A stretch of 64,000 nucleotides of DNA from Bacteroidia bacterium. Its GTDB lineage: Bacteria > Bacteroidota > Bacteroidia > Flavobacteriales > Schleiferiaceae. This document shows, piece by piece, positions 26,531-34,969 of this stretch (positions within the stretch are counted from its first letter, which is position 1; each line of letters opens with the position of its first letter). The notes under the pieces are model-generated. The model was given only the letters and a program-made list of their open reading frames with translations. It did not search any database and was not told the origin of the DNA. The stretch covers positions 186,001 to 250,000 of the forward strand of contig JAUHWL010000003.1 of assembly GCA_030424545.1 (NCBI GenBank). The letters are read 5' to 3'. Both the position numbers and the translations under genes were made by a program.

Positions 26531-27358
26531 ATGGAATATTTAGGAACCGATAAACCCGTAAACAAAATACAACCAGTAGTTTCTATTTGCGTAATTACGT
26601 ATAACCATGAAGGTTTTATTTCAGAATGTCTTGATAGTATTTTAAATCAAGAAGTAGATTTTTTGTATGAAATAATTCTTGGAGAAGATTGCAGTACGGA
26701 TGGTACACAAGCTATATGCAGAGCGTATGCGGAAAAGTACCCAGATAAAATTCGTTTGTTCTTGAGGGATGAGAAGAACAAAGTAATAATTAATGGAAGA
26801 AAGACAGGGCGATATAATATTCTTGAGTGTTATAAGGATTCAAGAGGAAAATACATAGCCGTTTGTGAAGGAGATGATTTTTGGATTAGTCCGAATAAAC
26901 TTCAATTTCAATATGAGACCTTAGAACAAAACAAAGATGCCGTATTAACAATTGGTCCATGGAATAAAACGGAAACAGAAAGTAGACGGATTAAAGAACC
27001 GGTGGAATTTTCAAAGGTTTACAAAAAAAAAGAAACACAGCCGATGCCGGGCCATACATCAAGTGTTTTTTTTAGAAATGTCATCAGATCTTTTCCAAAG
27101 TATTACTACAAGTTGAGTTTTATGGATAAGTATTTTACTGCTTCTTTACTAAATTACGGATATGCATTAGTCATTGATCAATACATATCTTACTATAGAG
27201 TACACGAAGGAGGCGTTTTTTCTAGCTTGGATAAAACTCAGATTACAAAATCTAAATTCTACGATGTTTGGATATTGTTTAAACATGGCAGAGTTTCGCT
27301 ACGGTTTTTCTTGAGTAGGTTATGGGGGTTTTTAAAATGGAAATTATCAGGAACATAA
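26531..27358 (+). CDS. Family 2 glycosyltransferase (duplicated form)
   Basis: A 275-residue GT2. VSICVITYNHEGFI at residues 20-33 and GEDCSTDGT near 55-63 are the GT2 nucleotide-binding elements, and EGDDFW near 118 carries the DxD equivalent. The N-terminal EYLGTDKPVNK extension recurs nearly unchanged in the gene at 32375-33394, and the two share strings such as YPDKIRLFLR. They are clearly paralogues separated by five kilobases of unrelated genes. The C-terminal helices probably meet the membrane-linked acceptor. The donor is unknown. Confidence 0.85.
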   Translation: MEYLGTDKPVNKIQPVVSICVITYNHEGFISECLDSILNQEVDFLYEIILGEDCSTDGTQAICRAYAEKYPDKIRLFLRDEKNKVIINGRKTGRYNILECYKDSRGKYIAVCEGDDFWISPNKLQFQYETLEQNKDAVLTIGPWNKTETESRRIKEPVEFSKVYKKKETQPMPGHTSSVFFRNVIRSFPKYYYKLSFMDKYFTASLLNYGYALVIDQYISYYRVHEGGVFSSLDKTQITKSKFYDVWILFKHGRVSLRFFLSRLWGFLKWKLSGT

Positions 27359-27371
27359 AAAGTATTACATC

Positions 27372-28190
27372 GTGAATTTAGCCCCGATAAAAAGTAAAAT
27401 TAAGGAGGGTTACGTAAAAATTTTGGTTCCGTTTTATGCCATGCGTTATCCAAAATATAAAGGCAATGAAACCATTGTGTTTCATGTGGGTAGATGCGGA
27501 AGCAATTTGTTAAGCAGTATGCTAAACAATCACCCACAAGTAGATGCGCTAGGAGAAACAAATAGGTTACTGCGTAAAAAGTATTTTTTAGCAAACGATA
27601 CAACAGAGAAAAAACTAAAAAAAATCATAAGCCGATCGAGCAACAAGTATACTTTCTTTGAGATTAAAGGAATGGATGATCTTGGAATTTTTGACAAGAA
27701 CTGGGATGAATTAAGAAAGGCAATTGAGGGTTTAAAAATGAATACCATCATTCTTAAAAGAGATTTTGAAAATATATTGCTCAGTAACTTAACGGCTATT
27801 GATAGAAAAAAAAGAGGATTGCCAGGCTGGGTGGTAAAACAAAGTCATGACGTTGAAACCAAAACTCAAAAAATAAGGGTAGATGTAAACATGCCATTTG
27901 GCAAAAAAAGAGCCAGCTTAGAAGAGGAAGTAACGGGATGGAAAAATTTTTATGATCAAGTAGAAAAGAATTTCCCAGAATCTATTCAGCTTTCCTACCA
28001 AAAAGATTTAGAACAAGACGCACAAATCGGGTTAAACAAAGTTTTAAAACACCTTGGTTTAAGCACAATCAAAGCAACCACCAAAATGGTTAAGGTGACA
28101 AAAAAATTACCTGAAGAGGTAATTGAAAATTATAAAGAAGTAAAAGAAATATTAGATAACTGTAAAATTAAACAAACCCCAACAAAATGA
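27372..28190 (+). CDS. Sulfotransferase-fold protein
   Basis: A 272-residue protein with a P-loop HVGRCGSNLL at residues 38-47, the 5'-PSB region of sulfotransferases in a form where Cys replaces the usual Ser/Thr-Gly, followed by NHPQVDALGE as in the Sulfotransfer family. TIILKRDFENILLSNL near residue 120 fits the 3'-phosphate binding region. The start is GTG at 27372. It overlaps the DegT aminotransferase by four bases. The pattern is closer to the divergent bacterial Stf0/Sulfotransfer_3 forms than to the other four in this window. The acceptor sugar is unknown. Confidence 0.65.
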   Translation: MNLAPIKSKIKEGYVKILVPFYAMRYPKYKGNETIVFHVGRCGSNLLSSMLNNHPQVDALGETNRLLRKKYFLANDTTEKKLKKIISRSSNKYTFFEIKGMDDLGIFDKNWDELRKAIEGLKMNTIILKRDFENILLSNLTAIDRKKRGLPGWVVKQSHDVETKTQKIRVDVNMPFGKKRASLEEEVTGWKNFYDQVEKNFPESIQLSYQKDLEQDAQIGLNKVLKHLGLSTIKATTKMVKVTKKLPEEVIENYKEVKEILDNCKIKQTPTK

Positions 28191-29308
28191 TTAACGTATT
28201 CGGTTCATTAGTAGGTGAAGCAGAAATAGCTGCGGTAACCAAAACCATGGAATCTCAATGGATGGGATTCGGGAAAAAAGTAGAAGAGTTTGAAGAACTC
28301 TTTAAAAAAGATAGAGGCGTAGAAAACTTCTTACTTGTAGACAGTGGGAGTAACGCCCTCTTTATGGCGCTTCACTTACTTAATTTACCCAAAGGTTCGG
28401 AGGTAATTGTACCTTCTTTAACGTGGGTAAGTTGTGCACAAGCCGTGTTGTTGGTAGGTTGTAAACCTGTTTTTGCCGATTGTGACGTGAACTCGCACAA
28501 CGTAACGGCCGAAACCGTGAAAGCTCAAATTACGCCCAATACTTCGGCCATTATGGTGGTACACTTTGCAGGCTTGCCTGTAGATATGGACCCCATTATG
28601 GAGCTAGGTTTACCCGTAATTGAAGATGCTGCTCACGCAGTAGACTCGTACTACAAAGGCAAACTTTGCGGTAGCATTGGCGATGTAGGAATTTACAGTT
28701 TTGATGCTGTAAAAAACATCACTACGATTGAAGGTGGTGGAATCCACATGAAATCGAGAGAAATGTATGACCGTGCCAAACGACTGCGTTACTGTGGTAT
28801 TGGTAAATCTGGTTTCGATTCTGCATTGAGCAATGCATCTGGCGTACAGCGCTGGTGGGAATACAATATTTCTGAAGCCTTTATAAAAATGTTGCCAACC
28901 AATGTGGGTGCAGCCGTAGGGGTAGAGCAACTTAAACGCATTAAAGAATTGCAGGGTCACCGTAAAAAAGTGTGGGATTTCTACCAAAAAGAGTTAGCCT
29001 CAGAACCTTGGATTACCTTACCGAAAGAACCCAATGCAGACGAAACTCACTCGTATTTTACCTATGTAATTACAGTAGATGAAAAGCGCGATGAATTGGC
29101 GAAGTTTTTATTAGAAAATGGTGTTTACACCACATTGCGTTATCACCCATTGCACATGAACCAACTGTATGGTCAATTAGACCAGAACTTAGAAAACACG
29201 CAATATTTAAATGAGCGTGCTTTGAGCATCCCATTGCACCCAAACTTACCCATGGAGGATGCACAAACAGTAGTAGATAAAATTAAGGCGTTTAAAAAAC
29301 AAGCTTAA
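28187..29308 (+). CDS. DegT/DnrJ/EryC1 sugar aminotransferase
   Basis: A 373-residue PLP-dependent sugar aminotransferase. DSGSNALFMAL near 52-62, PSLTWVS near 76, EDAAHAVDSYYKG near 146, and Lys176 in SFDAVKNITTIEGGG are diagnostic of the family. GC content is higher than around it: the 60 bases 28501-28560 contain 30 G or C. A cupin gene follows after an intergenic stretch with two strong palindromes, so the pair may have arrived together. It does not match VioA, FdtB or WecE well enough to give a symbol. The product is an amino sugar of unknown position. Confidence 0.82.
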   Translation: MINVFGSLVGEAEIAAVTKTMESQWMGFGKKVEEFEELFKKDRGVENFLLVDSGSNALFMALHLLNLPKGSEVIVPSLTWVSCAQAVLLVGCKPVFADCDVNSHNVTAETVKAQITPNTSAIMVVHFAGLPVDMDPIMELGLPVIEDAAHAVDSYYKGKLCGSIGDVGIYSFDAVKNITTIEGGGIHMKSREMYDRAKRLRYCGIGKSGFDSALSNASGVQRWWEYNISEAFIKMLPTNVGAAVGVEQLKRIKELQGHRKKVWDFYQKELASEPWITLPKEPNADETHSYFTYVITVDEKRDELAKFLLENGVYTTLRYHPLHMNQLYGQLDQNLENTQYLNERALSIPLHPNLPMEDAQTVVDKIKAFKKQA

Positions 29309-29330
29309 TTAATTTAATTCCACCTCCAAA

Positions 29331-29358
29331 AGCACCCCTTCTAGAAAGAAGGGGTGCT
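29331..29358 (+). promoter_or_regulatory. Perfect 11-bp hairpin in the 28187/29410 intergenic gap
   Basis: AGCACCCCTTC at 29331-29341 is an exact inverted repeat of GAAGGGGTGCT at 29348-29358, with the six-base loop TAGAAA. It is the strongest hairpin in the window and follows 23 bases after the aminotransferase stop. There is no T run after it, so a simple intrinsic terminator is not certain. It shares bases 29356-29358 with the next palindrome, meaning the two cannot both form fully. It may act as attenuator, mRNA-processing site or part of a dispersed repeat. Confidence 0.6.
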
Positions 29359-29375
29359 CCGAAAGCTTTCGGAGC
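29356..29375 (+). repeat. 20-base perfect palindrome overlapping the hairpin
   Basis: The bases 29356-29375 read the same on both strands (10 bases GCTCCGAAAG followed by their reverse complement). A second GGGGT follows at 29376-29380, able to pair with the ACCCC of the first hairpin arm at 29334-29338, so the region could fold in alternative ways. Such GC-rich palindromes between genes in an AT-rich genome resemble dispersed intergenic repeats. A genome search for other copies would tell. Confidence 0.55.
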
Positions 29376-29409
29376 GGGGTAGTTGAAAAATCACAAAACA
29401 CATTATTCA

Positions 29410-29850
29410 ATGAAAATCAACACAGCGAAACACGGAAAATTTACAACCAAAGATGCAGATGGTAATGCCAACGGCTATTTGGTACCCGTTTACAACATCA
29501 ACGAAAAATTTTACCCAGCAGGCGAAGAGCCACAGCAAGTGTACATGACAACGGTAAAACCGGGTACCATCAAAGGGCCGCATTTACATTACATACGCAG
29601 AGGTTGTTTTACCTGCATTAAGGGAAATATTCGTGTGGTTTTACGCGTAGAAGGCGAATATCAAGTTTTCTTTAGTGGCGAAGATTACGAGTATCAGTCG
29701 ATTGAAATACCCAAAGGAATTCCTGCAGCTTTGCAATGCTTGGGCGATGAAGAGGCCATGGTGCTTAACATGCCATTCCCAGCCTGGACACCCGAGCAAA
29801 ACGATGAACATTCTGCTGATTTCAGCGATTTTGATTTCGAAACTATCTAG
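29410..29850 (+). CDS. Cupin-fold sugar epimerase/isomerase-like protein
   Basis: A 146-residue single-domain cupin. PGTIKGPHLHYIRRGCFTC holds the usual histidine pair, followed by the IPKGIPAALQCLGDEEA cupin strand and the PFPAWTPEQNDEH tail. The fold recalls WxcM/RmlC-like sugar enzymes that isomerise keto-deoxy sugars. The frame is open to a TTG at 29383, but the ATG at 29410 is the better start. It sits behind a DegT aminotransferase across a palindrome-rich gap, a common pairing for amino-sugar pathways. The reaction is not defined. Confidence 0.7.
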   Translation: MKINTAKHGKFTTKDADGNANGYLVPVYNINEKFYPAGEEPQQVYMTTVKPGTIKGPHLHYIRRGCFTCIKGNIRVVLRVEGEYQVFFSGEDYEYQSIEIPKGIPAALQCLGDEEAMVLNMPFPAWTPEQNDEHSADFSDFDFETI

Positions 29851-29909
29851 GCATTGAAATCATAATTGATGTCAACAATAAATTAATATAACAACATAGC
29901 GAATATTTT

Positions 29910-30914
29910 ATGAAAATTGGAGTAACTGGAACTGGGGGGGAAGTTGGGCAAGGTATTTTAAAATCATTGCAAGACACCGATTATGAAGTTGTAGCAATTG
30001 ATGGTGAATATTTGGCCGCTGGACTATATGCAACAAAAACCTCTTACATTGTTCCCTATGCGAACAAGGATAATTACATACCAGAGTTATTAGAAATTTG
30101 TAAGAAAGAAAAAATTTCACTTTTATTTCCTGGAATGGATGCTGAGTTAATGCCAATGGCTAAAAACAAACATCTTTTTGAAGAAATTGGAACAACAGTG
30201 GTTGTAAGTAGTCCAGAAGTAGTTACGATTTCGGATGACAAATTCCAAACTTTTGAGCAATTAATAAAAGCTGGAATTAATGTTCCTAAAACATATTTAG
30301 CACAGAAATTTAAGCCTAATGAAAGTGATTTTCCAATAATATTAAAGCAAAAAGTTGGGGGAGCACGTTCAGTAAATATTCATGTAGTTAAAAACATAAG
30401 GGAATGGCAATCAACTTTAGAGATAATCGGAGAAAACCTTTCTGATTATATAGCAATGGATTATATTGAAGGAGAAGAATATACTTGCGGAACAATTAAT
30501 CTTGACGGTAATTGTAAAGGAGTCATAGTAATGAGAAGAACCTTACGTGGAGGTGCAACGCACAAATGTTTTTCAATTAAAAATGACTTGATTGAAAATG
30601 AGGTAAGACGATTGGTTAATTCGGTAAAACCTTTCGGAGCATGTAATGTTCAGCTCAGGTTAAAAGATAATGTCCCATACGTATTTGAAATTAATGCTCG
30701 TTGTTCTGGTACTACAGGGGCAAGAACATTATGTGGTTTTAATGAACCAAAAATGATTGCTGACTATTTATTAAAAGGTATAGAACCTTCATATGAAATT
30801 ATAGAACAAACGATAATGCGTTATTCTCAAGAAATGGTTGCTGATAATAAAGATGTGGAAGAATTAAAAGAAAAACGGGTGTTAAAAAAAGAGATAAATC
30901 ACAAAAGAATATGA
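29910..30914 (+). CDS. ATP-grasp protein (carbamoyl-phosphate synthase-like)
   Basis: A 334-residue ATP-grasp protein. The N-terminal half opens MKIGVTGTGGEVGQGIL and includes DAELMPMA; the central LKQKVGGARSVN segment and the VFEINARCSGTTG metal-binding motif near residue 255 complete the ATP-grasp fold. It resembles the family of carboxylate ligases with CarB-like catalytic halves rather than the protein at 23258-24457. It begins an AT-rich stretch: 13 of 60 bases are G/C at 31501-31560 in the following gene. It overlaps the SDR by four bases. The ligation partners are unknown. Confidence 0.8.
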   Translation: MKIGVTGTGGEVGQGILKSLQDTDYEVVAIDGEYLAAGLYATKTSYIVPYANKDNYIPELLEICKKEKISLLFPGMDAELMPMAKNKHLFEEIGTTVVVSSPEVVTISDDKFQTFEQLIKAGINVPKTYLAQKFKPNESDFPIILKQKVGGARSVNIHVVKNIREWQSTLEIIGENLSDYIAMDYIEGEEYTCGTINLDGNCKGVIVMRRTLRGGATHKCFSIKNDLIENEVRRLVNSVKPFGACNVQLRLKDNVPYVFEINARCSGTTGARTLCGFNEPKMIADYLLKGIEPSYEIIEQTIMRYSQEMVADNKDVEELKEKRVLKKEINHKRI

Positions 30915-31684
30915 TATTATTTACAGGTGGTGGTAAAATTGCAAGTGTATTTCAGAAAAAATACGAGTCAAAAATCGTTTCTTCGAGAAATTTGAATGAT
31001 GATGAATTGAGTGATGCTATTAAGAATGCACAAACCATCATTCATAATTCGGCTTTAATTTATTCAAGTAATTTTGATGATTTCATAGAATCAAATTTCC
31101 TCCTGACTAGAAGGGTTATCAAAATTTGCAAGAAAGTCAACCCCAAAGTTCGATTTATCAATTTAAGCTCAATGAGTATTTTGTCAGGCGATGATACTTA
31201 TCTTCCTGTAGATCAAATGAACGATTATGCCTACTCAAAATACATTTCTGAAAATTATTGTCTTAGAAGTGGTTTAGAAAATTTAACAAACCTCCGGTTT
31301 TCAACTATTTTTTATGGGGACTCTAAAAGAGATGGTATATCAAAATTGATTGAAGATAGTAATATTCATAATGAGATTACTTTGCTCAATAAGGGCATCG
31401 CTAAAAGAGATATTATACCGCTAAGAATTCTTGTTGAGTATTTGTATAAAATCTGCAAGTCAAATAGTTTAAAAAGCAAATACAATATTGTCTCTGGAAA
31501 AGAAACATCTTTTAAAGAAATATCAGATATTTTAAAAGAGAACAATAGAAAGCTGAAAATATTTAACAAGGCGCTAGAAACTCAAAACATTTTATGTTCT
31601 TTTTCAAAAAAAGATGTAATAGAGCTTGGTGAAATACATTTTGATTTAAGAAAAGATATTGAAATTTATATGAACACATATTAA
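30911..31684 (+). CDS. NAD-dependent epimerase/dehydratase-like SDR
   Basis: A 257-residue short member of the extended SDR superfamily. TGGGKIASVF near residue 5 is a shortened nucleotide loop (GxxGxxx rather than the full GxxGxxG), SSMSI carries the Ser and YAYSKYISE the Tyr-Lys pair. Low GC and shortness suggest a diverged or streamlined enzyme. Coupling to the ATP-grasp gene (ATGA overlap) and the phosphoesterase (one-base overlap) points to one operon unit. I cannot tell whether it reduces or epimerises a sugar nucleotide. Confidence 0.65.
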   Translation: MILFTGGGKIASVFQKKYESKIVSSRNLNDDELSDAIKNAQTIIHNSALIYSSNFDDFIESNFLLTRRVIKICKKVNPKVRFINLSSMSILSGDDTYLPVDQMNDYAYSKYISENYCLRSGLENLTNLRFSTIFYGDSKRDGISKLIEDSNIHNEITLLNKGIAKRDIIPLRILVEYLYKICKSNSLKSKYNIVSGKETSFKEISDILKENNRKLKIFNKALETQNILCSFSKKDVIELGEIHFDLRKDIEIYMNTY

Positions 31685-32319
31685 TGAAGGTTTTGATTTA
31701 TAGCGATGTACATGGGAACCTTCCGGCATTTGAAATAATGCTAGAAAAAGAAGGTGAATGTGATAAATACATTTGTTTAGGAGATTTGGTGAATTATGGT
31801 CCTTGGAGTAACGCCTGCGTGGACTTGGCTTTATCGTTGCCTAACTCTACCCTTGTTATGGGAAATCATGAAGAAGCTTTTATCAGTGGAAAGTATCCGG
31901 GCAGCAACAAAATGGTTCAGGCGTTTTTTCAAAAAACTTGGCCGAAATTCAAAAGAATTAAGGAAATAAGCTTGTTTGTTAATGAAACTGTTTTAGATCA
32001 GTTTTCCTGTTTACATACAGTTAATGACAGTTACATTTATCCGGATACCCAAATAGAACTAGCGAAAAATTATTTGATAGGACATTCGCATTATCAGTTT
32101 AGATATTCAAACAACGATTTTGAATTGTTTAATGCTGGGAGTGTTGGACAGAATCGGAAATATATAAATGAAATAAATTATTTGATCTATGATACAGAAA
32201 CCAAAATTGTGTCAATGAAATCGATAGTCTATGATATTGACCCTGTCATACATCAAATGAAAAAAGAAAATTATCCGAGCGTTTGTCTTGATTATTATAT
32301 AAATAAAGAAAGAAGATGA
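31684..32319 (+). CDS. Calcineurin-like metallophosphoesterase (YfcE-like)
   Basis: A 211-residue phosphoesterase with the five classical motifs: DVHGN at 8-12, GDLVNYG at 33-39, GNHE at 60-63, H in CLHTV near 109-113 and GHSH at 133-136. These bind two metal ions and hydrolyse phosphomonoesters or phosphodiesters. It is unusual among surface-glycan genes. It follows the ATP-grasp and SDR genes in an AT-rich block and could dephosphorylate an intermediate made by them. A 55-base gap with an 8-bp hairpin follows. Confidence 0.85.
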   Translation: MKVLIYSDVHGNLPAFEIMLEKEGECDKYICLGDLVNYGPWSNACVDLALSLPNSTLVMGNHEEAFISGKYPGSNKMVQAFFQKTWPKFKRIKEISLFVNETVLDQFSCLHTVNDSYIYPDTQIELAKNYLIGHSHYQFRYSNNDFELFNAGSVGQNRKYINEINYLIYDTETKIVSMKSIVYDIDPVIHQMKKENYPSVCLDYYINKERR

Positions 32320-32322
32320 GTT

Positions 32323-32342
32323 TTCTAATTATGAAATTAGAA
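32323..32342 (+). promoter_or_regulatory. Perfect 8-bp hairpin after the phosphoesterase gene
   Basis: TTCTAATT at 32323-32330 pairs exactly with AATTAGAA at 32335-32342 around the four-base loop ATGA. It begins three bases after the TGA stop of the metallophosphoesterase, where an AT-rich block ends, and the GT2 gene starts at 32375. It may mark the end of that block. No T run follows, so termination is unproven. It could also be a chance AT-rich inverted repeat. Confidence 0.35.
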
Positions 32343-32374
32343 GCTGAAAATTCGACATTTATTAATCGCATATT

Positions 32375-33394
32375 ATGAATTTTGATTTAGACCAAATTCT
32401 AGCCACAGAGTACTTAGGGCAAGACAAAGCTGTAAATAAGTTAAACCCCCTGGTATCAGTATGTGTTGTAACATATAACCATCAAGAGTATATAGAAAAG
32501 TGCATCGATAGTTTATTGGCACAACAAACTAGTTTTGATTTTGAAATACTCATTGGCGAAGACAACAGCACTGATAAAACCAGAGAGATTTGCAAAACTT
32601 ACGCAGATAAATATCCAGATAAGATACGCTTATTCTTACGCACTCCTGAGCAAAAAATAGATGTTGAAGGGAAGAAAACATGGCATTTTAATGTTTCAGG
32701 ACATTTGTACACATCAAAAGCAAAATACATTGCTTGGTGTGATGGAGATGATTATTGGACGTTTGAAGGAAAGCTTCAAAAGCAATTTGAAGATTTAGAA
32801 GCGCATCCGGAATATGTGATGAACCATCATCATTTTGATAAAATTTTTCCTGATGGGAAAAGAATACCCACCAAAGTAAAACCCAAATTAGAAGCAAACA
32901 CCAAGGATATTATTGAAAACTTTCAGATAAGAATGTGTACCATGTTTTTTAGAAATGTATTTCAAGAGCACCCACTTCCTGCTTGGTTTTACAAAAATCA
33001 GGTAGGCGATCGTCCGATGAGTATTCATTTATCACGTTTTGGGTTGGTACATTACATACCAGAAAATTGGGCCGTATACCATGCTGATTCTAGCACTAGT
33101 GTGTTAAAAACTACGCGTAACAATAGGCACCTCATGTCTATCAATATGTATCGCTATTTTTTAGAAGATGCCGATTATAAACCTTTTAAACAAACGCTCT
33201 TGAAAGAGTTGATTGGTTATTTAAGGAAAGAAATATTAGAACAAATTCTTGAAAAATCTCCTAAAATGGAAATTGAAAAGAATATAGACCTATACAATCA
33301 ATTCTATAAACAACTGGAAAACAAAAGCTTTGAAGAAGTAAAGAGGAACTTGAAATTTAAAGCAAAAAGTAACCTCTTGATTTTAAAAGGCTAA
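32375..33394 (+). CDS. Family 2 glycosyltransferase (paralogue of 26531-27358)
   Basis: A 339-residue GT2 with VSVCVVTYNHQEYI near residue 26 and GEDNSTDKT near 62, and CDGDDYW near 126 in the DxD position. It starts, like its paralogue at 26531-27358, with an EYLGQDKAVNK extension, but carries an extra 60-residue C-terminal tail. The shared N-terminal extension argues for a recent duplication followed by tail divergence. It probably adds one sugar of the repeat. The paralogues may share donor or acceptor preference. A 33-base gap separates it from the aldolase. Confidence 0.85.
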   Translation: MNFDLDQILATEYLGQDKAVNKLNPLVSVCVVTYNHQEYIEKCIDSLLAQQTSFDFEILIGEDNSTDKTREICKTYADKYPDKIRLFLRTPEQKIDVEGKKTWHFNVSGHLYTSKAKYIAWCDGDDYWTFEGKLQKQFEDLEAHPEYVMNHHHFDKIFPDGKRIPTKVKPKLEANTKDIIENFQIRMCTMFFRNVFQEHPLPAWFYKNQVGDRPMSIHLSRFGLVHYIPENWAVYHADSSTSVLKTTRNNRHLMSINMYRYFLEDADYKPFKQTLLKELIGYLRKEILEQILEKSPKMEIEKNIDLYNQFYKQLENKSFEEVKRNLKFKAKSNLLILKG

Positions 33395-33427
33395 CGCCTT
33401 AATAAATAATTTCACAATACATTATAC

Positions 33428-34969
33428 ATGACAATATTAGATTGTACCCTTCGTGATGGCGGTTATTATACCAACTGGGATTTTAACAAATCACTCGTTG
33501 AAACCTACATCGACTCCTTTAATATCTTACCCGTAGAGTATTTAGAAATAGGGTACAGAAGCAACGCTTTGCCCGGCTATTTAGGCGAATATTTTTATTG
33601 CCCTGTTCACGTAATGAAGGCAATAAAAGAACGCAGCAACAAAAAGTTGGTTATCATTTTAAATGAAAAAGATGTCCGCGCAGAACATGTGCAAGAATTA
33701 TTGGGCCCTTGTGTAGGGTTAATTACCATGGTGCGTTTGGCCATTGACCCTAAAAATTTTGCCCGTGCCGTAGAATTAGCATCAGCAGTAAAAAACATGG
33801 GGTTTGAAGTTGGCTTTAATGTGATGTATATGAGCACTTGGAAAGAACAACCCGAGTTTTTAGCACAACTGGGGAAGACAAAAGGTGTATGCGATTTCTT
33901 TTATATGGTAGATTCTTTTGGTGGTGTTTACCCTGAAGATGTAAAAGAAATTTACAATATTGTTAAAGCACAAGTAGATGTGCCGATTGGTTTTCACGGT
34001 CATAACAATTTAGAGTTGGCTTTAATAAACACCCTTACAGCTATAGATTGCGGTGCAGATATTGTGGATGCAACCGTTACAGGAATGGGGCGTGGTGCAG
34101 GAAATTTAAAAATTGAATTATTGCTAACGGCCTTAAATGCAAAGCGTAATCTTGAAGTTGATTTTAACGCATTAAGTGCCGTTGTAGATGCATTTCAAGC
34201 ATTGCAAAACCATTATGGTTGGGGAACAAACTTGCCTTATATGGTAAGTGGCGCACATTCTCTTCCGCAAAAAGAAGTGATGGAATGGGTGAGTAAAGGT
34301 TTTTATTCATACAATAGTATAATCAGGGCGCTAACCAATCAATCAAAAGGAATTAAAGACAATGTAGAATTAGAAAAATTAGATTTTTCTGAACGCCAAC
34401 ATTTTACAAAAGCGTTAATCATTGGTGGTGGACCATCGGCAGTAACACATGCAGAGGCCATTCATAAATTCCTTGAAAAGGAAAAAGATCTTATCATTAT
34501 TCATGCGAGCTCGAAAAACGCCCTCGGATTTCAACGCCATGCACATAACCAGTTGTTTTGTTTGGTAGGAAATGAAGGGCATAGATTAGAACAAGTATTT
34601 GACAAGATGGACGCTATTAACGGAATATGTGTCTTGCCACCATTCCCAAGAAAAATGGGAACTTATATTCCTGAAAAAATGAAGAGCCAGGCATACGAAT
34701 TACCGAAAGTAGATTTTAGTACAAAATTTACAGATTCACATACGGCCATTGCACTGCAAACTGCATTAGAGTTAGGAATTGATGAAGTGTTTGTAGCAGG
34801 TTATGATGGGTATACAGGCGAGTCAATGGGAAATAAAGAGCACGGATTATTCCTAGAAAACGAGCATCTATTCAAAGCATTTAAAGAGAAAAGTAAAACG
34901 CTTAAGGCCATTACAGAAACAGGATATGATGGTTTAGAAGCAACTTCGGTTTACGCATTTAATCTATGA
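33428..34969 (+). CDS. DRE-TIM metallolyase-type aldolase fused to a Maf/DUF115-like domain
   Basis: A 513-residue two-domain protein. Residues 1-300 are a DRE-TIM fold metal-dependent aldolase: LDCTLRDGG at 4-12 is the diagnostic DRE motif and FHGHNN at 189-194 holds the His-x-His metal site, as in 4-hydroxy-2-oxovalerate aldolase and isopropylmalate synthase. From residue 330, IIGGGPSA and the following segments resemble the DUF115/Maf region of flagellin nonulosonate-modification proteins. Such fusions occur in some glycan clusters. It is followed, with four-base overlaps, by a second aldolase and a CMP transferase, so it may build a new keto-acid sugar. Confidence 0.75.
   Translation: MTILDCTLRDGGYYTNWDFNKSLVETYIDSFNILPVEYLEIGYRSNALPGYLGEYFYCPVHVMKAIKERSNKKLVIILNEKDVRAEHVQELLGPCVGLITMVRLAIDPKNFARAVELASAVKNMGFEVGFNVMYMSTWKEQPEFLAQLGKTKGVCDFFYMVDSFGGVYPEDVKEIYNIVKAQVDVPIGFHGHNNLELALINTLTAIDCGADIVDATVTGMGRGAGNLKIELLLTALNAKRNLEVDFNALSAVVDAFQALQNHYGWGTNLPYMVSGAHSLPQKEVMEWVSKGFYSYNSIIRALTNQSKGIKDNVELEKLDFSERQHFTKALIIGGGPSAVTHAEAIHKFLEKEKDLIIIHASSKNALGFQRHAHNQLFCLVGNEGHRLEQVFDKMDAINGICVLPPFPRKMGTYIPEKMKSQAYELPKVDFSTKFTDSHTAIALQTALELGIDEVFVAGYDGYTGESMGNKEHGLFLENEHLFKAFKEKSKTLKAITETGYDGLEATSVYAFNL

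Noticed and set aside
29331..29375. Classical intrinsic terminator
   Set aside because: No T tract follows either stem, so termination is not supported by sequence alone.
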